From: Alphaproteobacteria bacterium
GTDB lineage: Bacteria > Pseudomonadota > Alphaproteobacteria > Rhizobiales > Rhizobiaceae
Length of the DNA: 64,000 bases
Assembly: GCA_024742485.1 (NCBI GenBank)
Contig: JANSYK010000001.1
Coordinates: 2,542,001 to 2,606,000, forward strand
Reading direction: 5' to 3'
In this document: positions 1 through 9,260 of the stretch, one piece after another
Numbering within the stretch: position 1 is the first letter of the stretch
Layout of the letters: every line of letters begins with the position of its first letter
Notes under the pieces: model-generated
What the model was told of the DNA's origin: nothing
Databases searched by the model: none
The model's input: only the letters and a program-made list of their open reading frames with translations
Made by a program: the position numbers and the translations under genes

Positions 1-867
1 CCGGAGACACCGCCCCGCAAAGGCGCAACCCGCGGGCGGGTTCAGGGGATCGGGCAATTCGTTATCTTTCTGTTCCGGCGCGGTCAATGGCCGCCCGACA
101 ATTGGCGCGCTTTGAGCCAGCAGCCTTGTATAGGGGTGTTTGGGCGCATTGAAGATCGTCTCCGCATCCCCGATCTCCACCACAGAGCCGAAATACAGCA
201 CGATCACGCGCTCGCTGACCGCCTCGACCACCGCCAGATCGTGGCTGATGAACAGATAGGTCAGTTCATATTGCTGCTTCAGTTCCGCCAGCAGGTTGAG
301 GACCTGCGCCTGAACCGATACATCGAGTGCCGACACCGGTTCGTCGAGCACCATGATCCGGGGCGCCGCCGCCAGTGCGCGGGCAATGCCGATTCGCTGG
401 GCCTGACCACCGGAAAACTCGTGCGGATAGCGGTCGAGAAACTCCTCACGCAGATTGACCTGTGAAAAGATCTCGCGGATGCGCACGTGGCGCTCCGCCT
501 TGCCGAGCCCATGCAGCCGCTTGAGGGGCACCTCCATGATCTGCCGGATCGTCTTGCGCGGATTGAGACTGCTGATCGGATCCTGAAACACATATTGAAT
601 TAGCCTGCCAAACGCTGCCGGGTCGGCATTGTCGAGCGCCCGCCCCTCGATCTCGATCGTTCCGGTGGACGGACTGAGAAGCCCCACCAGCATGCGCGCG
701 AAGGTCGATTTGCCACAACCCGATTCCCCGACAATGCCCAGCGTCTCTCCCGTCCTGACAGAAAAGGATATGGGACGCACGGCCCGCACCCCTGGATGAG
801 CCTTGCCGAAGAACGGACGACCAAGCGGGAATGTCTTCGACAGATTGTCGACCTTTAATGCGGTCAT
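1..867 (-). CDS. Oligopeptide/dipeptide ABC transporter ATPase (DppF/OppF-like), partial
   Basis: Second nucleotide-binding subunit of a peptide-type ABC importer, acting at the cytoplasmic face of the inner membrane. Translating the minus strand from the ATG at 867 gives 289 codons open to the window edge, so the C-terminus is missing. Visible motifs are Walker A GESGCGKST (residues 47-55), the signature FSGGQAQR, Walker B IMVLDEP and the family's C-terminal PPAGCAFAGRC, so only a short tail is lost. The start overlaps the stop of the upstream fusion gene as ATGA, which implies translational coupling in the operon that runs from 5423 leftwards. The family is clear. The transported solute (peptide, nickel or other) cannot be told. 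Confidence 0.9.
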   Translation of the reverse strand, partial: MTALKVDNLSKTFPLGRPFFGKAHPGVRAVRPISFSVRTGETLGIVGESGCGKSTFARMLVGLLSPSTGTIEIEGRALDNADPAAFGRLIQYVFQDPISSLNPRKTIRQIMEVPLKRLHGLGKAERHVRIREIFSQVNLREEFLDRYPHEFSGGQAQRIGIARALAAAPRIMVLDEPVSALDVSVQAQVLNLLAELKQQYELTYLFISHDLAVVEAVSERVIVLYFGSVVEIGDAETIFNAPKHPYTRLLAQSAPIVGRPLTAPEQKDNELPDPLNPPAGCAFAGRCLR

Positions 868-2732
868 GGCATCGCCTCCTCGGGGAAGAGGCAGCGTACG
901 GTGCGCGGTGCCGTTCCCGAAAGCGAGATGTCGCCGGTCCGGCAGGCTTCCTGTGCCTTGTCGCACCTTTCGGCAAAGGCGCAGCCTGCCGGAAGCCTGT
1001 CCACGGCCGGTGGCAGGCCCGGAATGGCCGCCAGTTTGCGCCGGCCTTCCCCAAGCTCCGGCACACAGGCGATCAGACGCTTTGTATAGGGGTGAGCCGG
1101 TGCGGCGAGCACCGCCCCGGTCGGCCCCTCCTCGATGATCCGGCCGGCATACATGACGGCGACCCGGTCGCATAACTGGCCGACAACGCCGAAATCATGG
1201 GTAATGAAGATGATGGCCAGGCCGCGTTCCCGGCGCAGTTCATCCAGCAGGGTCAGGATCTGAGCCTGCACCGTCACATCCAACGCCGTCGTCGGTTCAT
1301 CGGCGATGATGACATCCGGTTCATTGGCAAGCGCCATGGCAATGCCGACCCGCTGGCGCATGCCGCCGGACATCTCATGGGGATAATTGTCGATACGGCT
1401 TTCGGCATTCGGGATGCGCACGGCCTTGAACAGATCGATGGCGCGGGCGCGGGCCTGTGCCTTGTCGATCCGGTGATGGGAACGGATCGCCTCCGCCAAT
1501 TGATCGCCGGTCCGGTAGAGCGGATGCAAGGTCGAGAGCGGATCCTGAAAAATATAGGCAACCCGGTCACCGCGCTTCTGCCGCAATTGCTCATAGGGCA
1601 TGCCGACCAGATCATCGCCCCTGAAACGGACAGCGCCACCGGTTATGACGCCGGGCGGAGAGGCAACTAGTCCCATCACCGACAATGCCGTGACAGATTT
1701 GCCCGATCCCGATTCACCGATCACGCCGAGACACTCTCCGGGCCTGACAGAAAGGCTGACCTGATTGACGGCCCGATAGGTGCGTTGACCCACATGGAAC
1801 TGGGTCTCGAGCTCCTGGATGGCCAGCAGATCGTCACTCGCCGCCGGAATCTCTCCCTGTCTTTCGACCAGCGTCGCGGCCCGCGGCCGGCTCAGTGCGC
1901 CCGAGCGCAAACGCGGATCGAGCGCGTCGCGCACACCGTCGCCCAGCAGGTTGATGCTCATGACGATGATGAAAATCATCAGACCGGGGATAACAGAAGT
2001 ATGCGGACTGGTGATCAGTGCGGAACGCGCCTCGCCCAGCATCGAACCAAGATCGGCCTGCGGCGGCTGAGAGCCCAGGCCCAGAAAGGACAGCCCTGCC
2101 GTTTCCAGGATCATCCAGCCAACCGTGGTCGACATGGCAATGACGATCACCGGGATGACATTGGGCAGCAACTCCGTCAGGATGATCCGCGTATGGCCAA
2201 GACCGCCGAGCCGCGCGGCATCGACAAATTCCTGACCGGCGAGGCCCACCGTTATGCCCCGGATATTGCGGGCAAAAAACGGGATATTGACCGCCGCCAC
2301 GGCAATCAGCGCATTCATCAGCCCCGGACCCAGCGCCGCCACGATCGCCAGCGCCAGCAGAATATAGGGAAACGCCATCAGCATATCGACAAGGCGCATG
2401 ATGATATTGTCGGTGCGGCCGCCGAAATAGCCGGCAGTGATGCCGATGGCCGAACCGATCACCGCCGCCAGAACGGCGGCGGCAATCCCCACGGCCAGAC
2501 TGAGACGGGTGCCCCAGAGCAGCCGCGACAGAAGATCACGGCCGAGGTGATCGGTGCCCAGCAGATGACCGGGCGAAAACGGCCGCAAAAACCGGTTCGC
2601 CGTCGCCGTCACATCCGGATCCTGGAGCGGCAGGAACGGGGTGATGAGCGTCAGCACCAGCACGCAAAACAGGATGATGCCGCCGGCGGCGGCCAGCCGG
2701 TTCCGAACCAAAAGGGCCAGGAAGCGCGTCAT
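864..2732 (-). CDS. Fused peptide ABC permease (DppC-like) and ATPase (DppD-like)
   Basis: A single 622-residue protein joining two normally separate subunits. Residues 1 to about 285 are a DppC-type permease, with an N-terminal membrane segment, the [14 protein letters not shown] region before the permease domain, and several hydrophobic helices. Residues from about 300 to 622 are a DppD-type ATPase with Walker [10 protein letters not shown], signature [10 protein letters not shown], Walker B VIIADEPT and the C-terminal [11 protein letters not shown] motif. The frame is continuous through the linker, so this is a true fusion and not a frameshift artefact. It overlaps dppB-like by 4 bp and the next ATPase by 4 bp. 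Such fusions are known in this transporter class. Confidence 0.93.
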   Translation of the reverse strand: MTRFLALLVRNRLAAAGGIILFCVLVLTLITPFLPLQDPDVTATANRFLRPFSPGHLLGTDHLGRDLLSRLLWGTRLSLAVGIAAAVLAAVIGSAIGITAGYFGGRTDNIIMRLVDMLMAFPYILLALAIVAALGPGLMNALIAVAAVNIPFFARNIRGITVGLAGQEFVDAARLGGLGHTRIILTELLPNVIPVIVIAMSTTVGWMILETAGLSFLGLGSQPPQADLGSMLGEARSALITSPHTSVIPGLMIFIIVMSINLLGDGVRDALDPRLRSGALSRPRAATLVERQGEIPAASDDLLAIQELETQFHVGQRTYRAVNQVSLSVRPGECLGVIGESGSGKSVTALSVMGLVASPPGVITGGAVRFRGDDLVGMPYEQLRQKRGDRVAYIFQDPLSTLHPLYRTGDQLAEAIRSHHRIDKAQARARAIDLFKAVRIPNAESRIDNYPHEMSGGMRQRVGIAMALANEPDVIIADEPTTALDVTVQAQILTLLDELRRERGLAIIFITHDFGVVGQLCDRVAVMYAGRIIEEGPTGAVLAAPAHPYTKRLIACVPELGEGRRKLAAIPGLPPAVDRLPAGCAFAERCDKAQEACRTGDISLSGTAPRTVRCLFPEEAMP

Positions 2733-3676
2733 GTCTTGATCCTTGGATCAAGCAGGCTCTGGGCCACATCGACCATGATGTTGAAGAGCACGTAGCAGGC
2801 GGCGACGAACACGACCCCGCCCTGCACCAGAAGAATGTCCCGCTTGAGGATGGCGTCCACCAGCATCCGCCCGATGCCGGGCCACTGAAACACCATTTCG
2901 ATATAGACCGCGCCCGACAGGACGAATCCCGCCTGGATCCCGAGAACGGGGATGATCGAGACCATCGCGGCCCGCAGCGCGTGGCCCATGATGACACGGC
3001 GCTCGGGAACGCCTTTGGCGCGCGCCGTGCGGATGTAGTCCTGCCGCAGCACTTCCAGCATCGCCGACCGCGACAGGCGTGCCACCACGCCCGTGGCCAC
3101 CACCGACAATGCCGATGCCGGCATGATCAGATGTCTGAGAAGGTCCGGCAGGTCACCGCCGCCATAGATCGCATACATGCCTGATACCGGCAGCCAGCGC
3201 AGATTGACCGCAAACAGCAGGATCATCATCATGCCGAGAAAGAAGGACGGCACCGAGATACCGATCAGAACCGCGAAAGTGATCGCCTTGTCCGCCAGGC
3301 CATATTGGCGTGCGGCAGAAACCACACCCGCCAGAATGCCCAGCACGGCGCACAGGACAAAGGAAACACCTGCAAGGATCAGCGTGGCGGAGAACCGTTC
3401 GAGAATTTCATCGAGCACCGGCCGGTTGAGCGAATAGGAGCGGCCGAAATCGCCGACGATCACATTGCCGAGCCAGATGAAATACCGTTGCACCAGAGGA
3501 GCATCGAGCCCCAGGTCACGATTGAGCTTTTCAACATTTTCGGGGGTTGCGTAGGAGCCGAGGATCGCAGTGGCCGGATCGCCGGGAATCATGGCCATGA
3601 TCAGGAAGACAATGACGGTGATGCCCAGAAGGACAGGCACCGCAGAGACCAGTCGCTTGAGAATATAGGCACCCAT
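2729..3676 (-). CDS. Peptide ABC transporter permease (DppB/OppB-like)
   Basis: A 315-residue inner-membrane permease with the usual DppB start, in which the first helix is followed by the conserved IPGDPA segment (residues about 31-36). Around six hydrophobic helices follow, with the EAA-type loop containing YIRTARAKG. It pairs with the permease half of the downstream fusion to form the channel. It starts 166 bp after the binding-protein gene, separated from it by a hairpin repeat (3743-3842), and overlaps the fusion gene by 4 bp. Length is normal for the family. Confidence 0.93.
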   Translation of the reverse strand: MGAYILKRLVSAVPVLLGITVIVFLIMAMIPGDPATAILGSYATPENVEKLNRDLGLDAPLVQRYFIWLGNVIVGDFGRSYSLNRPVLDEILERFSATLILAGVSFVLCAVLGILAGVVSAARQYGLADKAITFAVLIGISVPSFFLGMMMILLFAVNLRWLPVSGMYAIYGGGDLPDLLRHLIMPASALSVVATGVVARLSRSAMLEVLRQDYIRTARAKGVPERRVIMGHALRAAMVSIIPVLGIQAGFVLSGAVYIEMVFQWPGIGRMLVDAILKRDILLVQGGVVFVAACYVLFNIMVDVAQSLLDPRIKT

Positions 3677-3742
3677 CGCCCTGGTCCTTCGGGTTTGAGG
3701 GTCGCGGGCCGGCCAGCACCGGCCCGCTGAAGTTCTGCGCCC

Positions 3743-3842
3743 TAGACCGTTTCACGTTTTGTCAAAAACGGGACAACGGTGTCGGCCCTTGATATTGTTG
3801 CTGCATTCAGGTTTTGCCGATTCCGGCAAAACCTGAATTGCC
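3743..3842 (-). repeat. Copy A of the ~100-bp bi-hairpin repeat, directly after the binding-protein stop
   Basis: Read on the minus strand, the element starts right at the TAA of the binding-protein gene. It has a perfect 15-bp stem (ATTCAGGTTTTGCCG paired across a 4-nt loop), a spacer, and a second hairpin built from CCGTTT/AAACGG, ending in TCTAGGGC. It lies between a solute-binding-protein gene and its permease gene. Related copies lie at 18254, 31112, 32834 and 53079. Confidence 0.85.
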
Positions 3843-5423
3843 TTATTTCTTCACGACATCCTGCAGATGCAACAGGAATGACGGCTCAAGGCTGAAGTTT
3901 TCCACGCGATCGCTTGTCACCGCATTCTGTTTCCAGTTGGCAACGAAGACCCAGGGTGCATCTTCCTGAACGATCACCTGCATCTCCTTGTAGAGGCGCG
4001 CGCGCTCATCCTGGTTGGTCGCCGTGCGGGCCGCTTCCAGCAACTTATCCACTTCCGGATTGGCATAATAACCGGAATTGAAGCCACCCTTGTCCGGCCA
4101 GGCGCCCGAGCGAAGCGCAAGATACGGAAGCGTGTCCGGATCATTCGTCATCCAGGCCATTTCCGCCATGTCGGCCTTGCCTTCAAGACCGGGATTGACC
4201 TCGCCCAGAAACGTGTTCCACTCATAGGTCTCGATATTGACCTTCAGGCCAACGGCCGCCAGATCCGCCTGAATGGCCGTTCCCATGGCCACTGGGTCCA
4301 GCATTCCGGAGCCGCCCTCGGTAACGAAGAAGGTCAGTTCCGCACCCTCGGCACCGGCCTCCTTGAGAAGCGCACGCGCCTTGTCCGGATCATGCGGATA
4401 GGCTTTCAAAGTGGAGTTGTATGCCCAGGCAAAGGCCGGCGGCGTCGGGCCGGCCGCCACTTCCGCCGTGCCCTCCAGCACATCGTTGACGATGGCATCC
4501 TTGTTGATGGCGTAATTGGCCGCCTGGCGGACGCGTTTGTCGGCAAAAGGGCCTTCCTTGGCATTGAGGATCAGGAACCAGACATGGGGGCCGGCCTGTT
4601 CGGCCAGGTTGAATCCATCCCCCTGGAACTGCGACAGCGATGTCGGCGGAACTTCAACCATCAGATCGATGCCGCCGGCCAGCATTTCGGCCACCCGCGT
4701 ATTGGCATCGGTGATCGGACGGAAAACGACCGCTTCGGTTCCCGCCTTGTCGCCCCAATAGTCGTCATTTCGGGTCACAACCACCCGCTCGTTGGATTTC
4801 CATTCGCCGAACTTGAATGGTCCCGTGCCCACCGGATTGCGCCCGAACTCCTTGCCATTGGCTTTCACCGCCTCGGGCGAAACCATGAGGCCGGTCGGAT
4901 AAGCCAGGTTGGACAGAAACGGTGCATAGGGCTCGTTCAGTGTGAATTTGACCGTCGTCGGGTCCACCACGGTGGTTTCCTTGACCGCGCTGAAGAAGAA
5001 GGCCAGCGGAAACGGTCCCGTATCATGCTGCGGATGGTTTTCATCCAGCATGCGGTCGAAATTGAATTTCACCGCCTCGGCATTGAAATCCGTGCCGTCG
5101 TGAAACTTGACGCCGGAGCGCAGTTTGAAAGTGTATTCGGTTCCGTCGTCGCTGATCTCCCAGCTCTCGGCCAGACCCGGCTCCACTTCAAGAGTGCCTG
5201 ATTTGTACCGGGTCAGGCCCTCATAGACATTGACCAGGATGCGAAAATCATTGACGGCGGTTACGGCCGCGGGGTCGAGCGATTTGGGTTCTGCAATCTG
5301 ACCGACGATCAGCACGTCGGATGGGGTCTGCGCCTTCACCGGGGTCGACGTCACGCCGAGCGCCATGGCGAAACCGGTCACGGCCGCCAGCAGTCCCCGT
5401 CGTGTCAAATGTGTGAGGTTCAT
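3843..5423 (-). CDS. Periplasmic solute-binding protein, family 5 (DppA/OppA-like)
   Basis: A 526-residue family-5 extracytoplasmic binding protein that would deliver peptide-like ligands to the downstream permeases. The ATG at 5423 is chosen because it gives a signal peptide (MNLTHLTRRGLLAAVTGFAM, then a small-residue cleavage region near VKAQ) and is preceded by GGAGA. A longer in-frame start at 5546 would run through the divergent gene and the operator palindromes. Typical family features include SLDPA near the mature N-terminus, LAESWEIS, YTFKLRSGVKFHDG and GTGPFK. It is the first gene of a four-gene operon and is divergent from a DUF1028 gene. Confidence 0.93.
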   Translation of the reverse strand: MNLTHLTRRGLLAAVTGFAMALGVTSTPVKAQTPSDVLIVGQIAEPKSLDPAAVTAVNDFRILVNVYEGLTRYKSGTLEVEPGLAESWEISDDGTEYTFKLRSGVKFHDGTDFNAEAVKFNFDRMLDENHPQHDTGPFPLAFFFSAVKETTVVDPTTVKFTLNEPYAPFLSNLAYPTGLMVSPEAVKANGKEFGRNPVGTGPFKFGEWKSNERVVVTRNDDYWGDKAGTEAVVFRPITDANTRVAEMLAGGIDLMVEVPPTSLSQFQGDGFNLAEQAGPHVWFLILNAKEGPFADKRVRQAANYAINKDAIVNDVLEGTAEVAAGPTPPAFAWAYNSTLKAYPHDPDKARALLKEAGAEGAELTFFVTEGGSGMLDPVAMGTAIQADLAAVGLKVNIETYEWNTFLGEVNPGLEGKADMAEMAWMTNDPDTLPYLALRSGAWPDKGGFNSGYYANPEVDKLLEAARTATNQDERARLYKEMQVIVQEDAPWVFVANWKQNAVTSDRVENFSLEPSFLLHLQDVVKK

Positions 5424-5455
5424 TTCACTGTCTCCGTCTTGATAAGATCGAGCGT

Positions 5456-5498
5456 ATTTATCATGATAAATTGCAATGGTCAATTTATCATGATAAAT
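5456..5498. promoter_or_regulatory. Twin operator: two identical perfect 16-bp palindromes
   Basis: ATTTATCATGATAAAT occurs at 5456-5471 and again at 5483-5498, both perfect palindromes, with centres 27 bp apart. They fill the short divergent intergenic region between the peptide-binding-protein gene and the DUF1028 gene, so one dimeric regulator bound here could control both directions. No obvious regulator gene is adjacent inside the window. It may lie past the left edge. Confidence 0.8.
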
Positions 5499-5524
5499 AA
5501 CCGGAAACGACACGGCGAGATGGC

Positions 5525-6223
5525 ATGACCTATTCGATATTGGCACGAGATCCCGAAACCGGAGCCATGGGCGGCGCGGCAGCCACCGGCTCGCTCTGCG
5601 TCGGCGGTTGGGTCTTGCGCGGCGATGCCCGTCACGGCCTGTCTGCCAGCCAGGGCGCTTCGCCCAGCACGTTTTGGGGCGAAGATGTCTTGCGGGCCAT
5701 GGGTGCCGGAACCTCCGCCGGCGAAGCCGTTGACGCGGTCGTCTTTGCCGACAAGGGGCGTCAATACCGGCAGCTGGCGGCGATCGACTGTCACGGCAGA
5801 CAGGGACATTTTACCGGTGACCAGAACCTGCCGCAAAAGGGTGCGCGCCTGTTCGCAAATGGCGTGGCGGCTGGCAACACATTGTCATCCGAGGAGGTGC
5901 TCGACGTGCTGGTTTCCGAATTCAGCGGCTCGACCCAACCGCTCGCCGAGCGCCTGCTGGGCGCTCTCGACGCGGCCCGAAAGGCCGGTGGAGACAGCCG
6001 GGGACAGCTCTCGGCAGCCTTGCTCGTGGTCAGCCGCAATGCCAGTCCGCTCACCCTGCGCATCGATCACAGCGAAGACCCCATCACCGATTTGCAATCG
6101 CTCTACTCACGGGCAACGCAGGGGGACTACGCCAACTGGATCAGACAGGTTCCGACACACGACGATCCACACAGGATTCTGGACGAGAGCACTTCCGTCC
6201 ATGATGGAATCGGCAAACGCTAA
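5525..6223 (+). CDS. DUF1028 family protein (Ntn-hydrolase-like)
   Basis: A 232-residue cytoplasmic protein recognisable as DUF1028 by its N-terminus (MTYSILARDPETGAMGGAAA), the early TGSLCVGG segment, and the later LPQKGARLFANGVAAGNTL and LSAALLVVS blocks. The family is Ntn-hydrolase-like and poorly characterised. Members often sit beside peptide transporters or amidases, as here, where the gene is divergent from a peptide ABC operon across twin operators. A role in amide or peptide breakdown is inferred only from context. It converges with the cyclase gene. Confidence 0.88.
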   Translation: MTYSILARDPETGAMGGAAATGSLCVGGWVLRGDARHGLSASQGASPSTFWGEDVLRAMGAGTSAGEAVDAVVFADKGRQYRQLAAIDCHGRQGHFTGDQNLPQKGARLFANGVAAGNTLSSEEVLDVLVSEFSGSTQPLAERLLGALDAARKAGGDSRGQLSAALLVVSRNASPLTLRIDHSEDPITDLQSLYSRATQGDYANWIRQVPTHDDPHRILDESTSVHDGIGKR

Positions 6224-6251
6224 GCGCTCTGGAGGGAGAGCCAGGTCAATC

Positions 6252-7568
6252 TCATGCGATGGCAAAGAGCGGTTCGGGCCGCGGCGCACCGCGAAGGGTG
6301 TGCGTACCGACCGACTGCACGGATCCCCCGTCCGTGACCGCATCGGCAATGGCCTTATCCATCAAGACCAGCTGCCCAAGCGTCTTGCAGTAGGCTTCCA
6401 GCCGGGCCGCCCTGTTCACCGTCGCGCCATAGACGGTGAAGGCCAGCCTGTTTTTTGATCCGATACTGCCGGAAACCAGGTCACCTGCGGCAATTCCGAC
6501 ACGAATCTGGAAGTCATGATCCTCGGCAATGCGCTGCAGCGCCCTGGCCGTATTGAGAGCCGCCCGTTCGGGCGCGTCGATCGGCAGGGGCGCATTGAAC
6601 GCGGCCAGCAGGCCGTCGCCTGTGTAGCTGATCACCACGCCTTGATGGGCTTCCACCTGTTCGGCTGCATCCGACAGGATGCGATCCAGTGCCTCGACCA
6701 CGACTTCCGGCTTCTTTTCGGCAGAGAATTGGGTAAAATTGGCAATATCCATCACCAGAACCGCGCCATAACCCTGTTTGGGAGCTGTCTTGCCTCCCGC
6801 CTGTACCAGCTGCGTCAGCACGGTCTCAGGGACAAACCGGCCAAAGGTTTCGGTGATGCGGTGTCGCTGTTCACGCTCCTCGCTTTCCTTCCTTTCCGCA
6901 TTGACCTGAGCAAAGAAAACACGGCGGGCCCGAAAGACGGCAACGGCCAGTATGCAGGCGGCAATGAACAGCAAGCCGGTTTCCTCGAGCCGGTTGCCGC
7001 GACCGATGAAATCAATCGACAGAAAGATCGTCTGATAGTCCTGAAGGGTTGCACTGGCTGGGATGTCAGCCCAGGAAAGGGTCTGATCCATTCCGGATAC
7101 GACCCACAAAAAAGCAGCCCACCAGCCGATCACCGCCATCAGCCCGGACCAAAGGACCAACCGCCACGACAGTGACAGCGATGCCAGAACCACCAAGGGA
7201 AACAGATAGTAGATCCCGTAGGCACGAAACGCGATGATCTGCGGAATTTCCTCCGCACGGCTGACCGGCACAAGGACGAAGAAGGCGCAGATCGCCCAGA
7301 TGTCCACCGCGTAGAGCACATATTTCATCCACCAGCGGTCATGGCGGGTGCCAATGACCGATAGGTGCGCCACGCCGATCGAGGCGAAGACGAACAGCGC
7401 CGAAAGCGCCCACCAGCGTGAAGGCTGATCCGTCAGCGCCAGTGCCGACAGGTACCAGGCCAGTGCGATCGCGGCAGCGATGGTCCGGCAAAGCACGGCA
7501 ATTTTCAGGCCTGTGTTCTGTGTTTCCTGAAATCGTGTGCGGGCGTTCAGTGCCGCTGGCTGTGCCAT
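6252..7568 (-). CDS. Membrane-bound class III adenylate/guanylate cyclase
   Basis: A 438-residue signalling enzyme making cyclic nucleotide from ATP (or GTP). About six transmembrane helices lie at residues 25-214. A short linker rich in E, R and K follows, then the class III catalytic domain. The two metal aspartates are visible in VMDIANF (Asp274) and YTGDGLL (Asp318), and the transition-state residues in VYGATVNRAARLE (Asn385, Arg389), so the domain looks active as a homodimer. The membrane part resembles no named sensor that I recognise. It is a single gene converging with the DUF1028 gene. Confidence 0.92.
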   Translation of the reverse strand: MAQPAALNARTRFQETQNTGLKIAVLCRTIAAAIALAWYLSALALTDQPSRWWALSALFVFASIGVAHLSVIGTRHDRWWMKYVLYAVDIWAICAFFVLVPVSRAEEIPQIIAFRAYGIYYLFPLVVLASLSLSWRLVLWSGLMAVIGWWAAFLWVVSGMDQTLSWADIPASATLQDYQTIFLSIDFIGRGNRLEETGLLFIAACILAVAVFRARRVFFAQVNAERKESEEREQRHRITETFGRFVPETVLTQLVQAGGKTAPKQGYGAVLVMDIANFTQFSAEKKPEVVVEALDRILSDAAEQVEAHQGVVISYTGDGLLAAFNAPLPIDAPERAALNTARALQRIAEDHDFQIRVGIAAGDLVSGSIGSKNRLAFTVYGATVNRAARLEAYCKTLGQLVLMDKAIADAVTDGGSVQSVGTHTLRGAPRPEPLFAIA

Positions 7569-7620
7569 TTTTCAACTCCCGTCTGCGGAAGCGCCGGAAT
7601 CATAGATCCCGGCATGTCCA

Positions 7621-8130
7621 TTAATCGTTGGGGGCGCGGGCAGCGGCCTTGTTCACAAGTCCGCGGTCACCGGTTTCCCAGGTAGAAAGCATCGTCAGGG
7701 ATGAGATCTTCCAGATGCCATCGAGCTTTTGCAATTGATAAGTATAGCGACCGCCCAGAACCCAGAAATCCTCATCGATCCGATGGGTTGCCGTGAAATC
7801 GGCTTCGGCCAGGGCTGTATCAGTACCGATCTCGGTGATCGTGTGATTGGTCACCATGTGATGCGTTGTATCGAAACCCGGCAGAAATTTTGACCAGCCC
7901 GCCACCAGTTCGTCGGAGGATTGAGTGATGGGGTCGCCGCCCCAAAGGCTGGTGTAATCGGTCGTGACGGTCTCGGTAAAGGCACCGCGCACACGGTTCC
8001 AATCGTGTCGGTCCGCACCTGCCGCAATGGCGGTGATAGCAGTGCTGATGCCGCGTTCATCATTCGAATTCGCCACCACTGGCTGACCGAGAGCAAGCAA
8101 TGCGGCAAGAGCAATCATCGCAGTTTTCAT
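7621..8130 (-). CDS. Secreted SnoaL/NTF2-like protein
   Basis: A 169-residue protein with an N-terminal signal peptide (cleavage near GQPVVA) and the fold signature of the NTF2-like superfamily: an early helix with DRHDWNRVRGAF, LVAGWSKFLPGFDTTHHMVTN in the middle, then the strand-rich ADFTATHRI and GRYTYQLQKLDGIWKIS. This class includes SnoaL-like polyketide cyclases and many small secreted proteins of unknown role. It lies 69 bp after a secreted alpha/beta hydrolase on the same strand, so the two probably form an operon. Catalytic function is not predictable. Confidence 0.85.
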   Translation of the reverse strand: MKTAMIALAALLALGQPVVANSNDERGISTAITAIAAGADRHDWNRVRGAFTETVTTDYTSLWGGDPITQSSDELVAGWSKFLPGFDTTHHMVTNHTITEIGTDTALAEADFTATHRIDEDFWVLGGRYTYQLQKLDGIWKISSLTMLSTWETGDRGLVNKAAARAPND

Positions 8131-8199
8131 GATATTGTCCTTTCTTGGTCCATACGGGCCCGCAACGGTTTGTCGACCTTTGCGGGCACCGTTGCTGGA

Positions 8200-9159
8200 T
8201 CACTGATTGCCGACAGTCCGGAAGTGATCGGCCACTGTATCGGCCGCGCGGGTGACGTCTTCGGGATTGTCGTAGAAGTCGAATTGCGTCACATTTTCGA
8301 GCATCTGCAGCGTGACCTGGCCGGCATAGTCCGCCAGGAACGCTTTGACACCTTCCGGGATGGCGGCCGCTTGCGAATGCACGACGGCAAGAGGCTTGTC
8401 GAGGCGCTGCGCATGATCTGCCGGATGATAGGTCAGCCAAGCTTCCCAGGATGATTGGTTCCACCGGTTGTCATACTCGGCGATCGCACCGCGCGACGGG
8501 TTATGATAATAACCGCCTATGGGCATCAGAACCCCATCCGCCCCTTCCGGTCCGGCGGCGGGAATGATGTCACCGCCCTTCGCTGCTGCCTTTCTGGACA
8601 ATTCGATCAGGCCGGTGACCCCTTTTTCGCCACCATAAACGGCGTTGACGAGGGATTCATTCTGCAGCCAGGGCGCAACAAGACCAACGGATTGCACCAG
8701 CTGATTGCCCGAAACGGCGTCGACCATATAGCCGGCTGAAGCGCAGATGCCGAGCCCGTTGATCCGTGCGGCATCCACATTCGGCAGTGACGACACATAG
8801 CGGATAGCCGCCCGAATGTCGGAGGTCTTGGCGGCGGGATCTTCCTTGAACCTGACGTTTTGAGGCAGGTCGCCAGACTGGCCCCACCCGCGAAAATCAA
8901 AAGTAAAGGCGGCAAAACCTCGCGATACCATTTCCCTGGCGTAGGTCGCAGGCATCTGCTGCTGCACGGACGTCCACGCGCCGGTGACGACGACCATTGG
9001 CAGTTTGCTGCCGGGAACATGGTCCGCCGGCAGATAGAGCGTGCCGGAAAGAGTGGCGCCTTCATTTTCGAATGTGACGGCTCGGGTCTGAAAATCGGCG
9101 GCCAATGACGTTGTGGCCATCAGCGCCGAAGCGGCCAGTATCGTGACGGGTGTCTTCAT
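8200..9159 (-). CDS. Secreted alpha/beta hydrolase (dienelactone-hydrolase/COG1073-like)
   Basis: A 319-residue hydrolase. The start at 9159 is preferred over 9174 because AGGAG lies just before it. A signal peptide (residues 1 to about 20, ending SLAA) is followed by GTLYLP, an oxyanion strand LPMVVVTGAW, FDFRGWGQSG and a nucleophile elbow reading GLGICASAGY. In this elbow a Cys sits where most lipases have Ser (GxCxSxG), and Ser or Cys could be the nucleophile. A late Asp/His pair is expected, but I cannot assign it firmly. An AraC regulator gene lies upstream on the same strand and an NTF2-like gene downstream. Confidence 0.87.
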   Translation of the reverse strand: MKTPVTILAASALMATTSLAADFQTRAVTFENEGATLSGTLYLPADHVPGSKLPMVVVTGAWTSVQQQMPATYAREMVSRGFAAFTFDFRGWGQSGDLPQNVRFKEDPAAKTSDIRAAIRYVSSLPNVDAARINGLGICASAGYMVDAVSGNQLVQSVGLVAPWLQNESLVNAVYGGEKGVTGLIELSRKAAAKGGDIIPAAGPEGADGVLMPIGGYYHNPSRGAIAEYDNRWNQSSWEAWLTYHPADHAQRLDKPLAVVHSQAAAIPEGVKAFLADYAGQVTLQMLENVTQFDFYDNPEDVTRAADTVADHFRTVGNQ

Positions 9160-9260
9160 GTCTCTTCTCCTCATTGGGCTGCAATGAGTAGAAGATGGCT
9201 GATGTTCGCCGGAATTTGAGGCGCAATTTCTGCTATTGATTAGGCTTTATTTGCTGTTTT

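Noticed and set aside
1-1066. Short minus-strand frames at 279-593, 446-1066 and 600-824 suggesting a broken ATPase
   Set aside because: Reading from the ATG at 867 gives one continuous ATPase frame to the window edge. The short frames are out of phase and lack motifs.
1785-2795. Plus-strand open frame of 336 codons
   Set aside because: Antisense to the permease-ATPase fusion, rich in Arg, Gln and His as shadow frames in high-GC DNA are.
5424-5546. Longer start for the peptide binding protein
   Set aside because: It would run through both operator palindromes and the DUF1028 start, and would bury the signal peptide.
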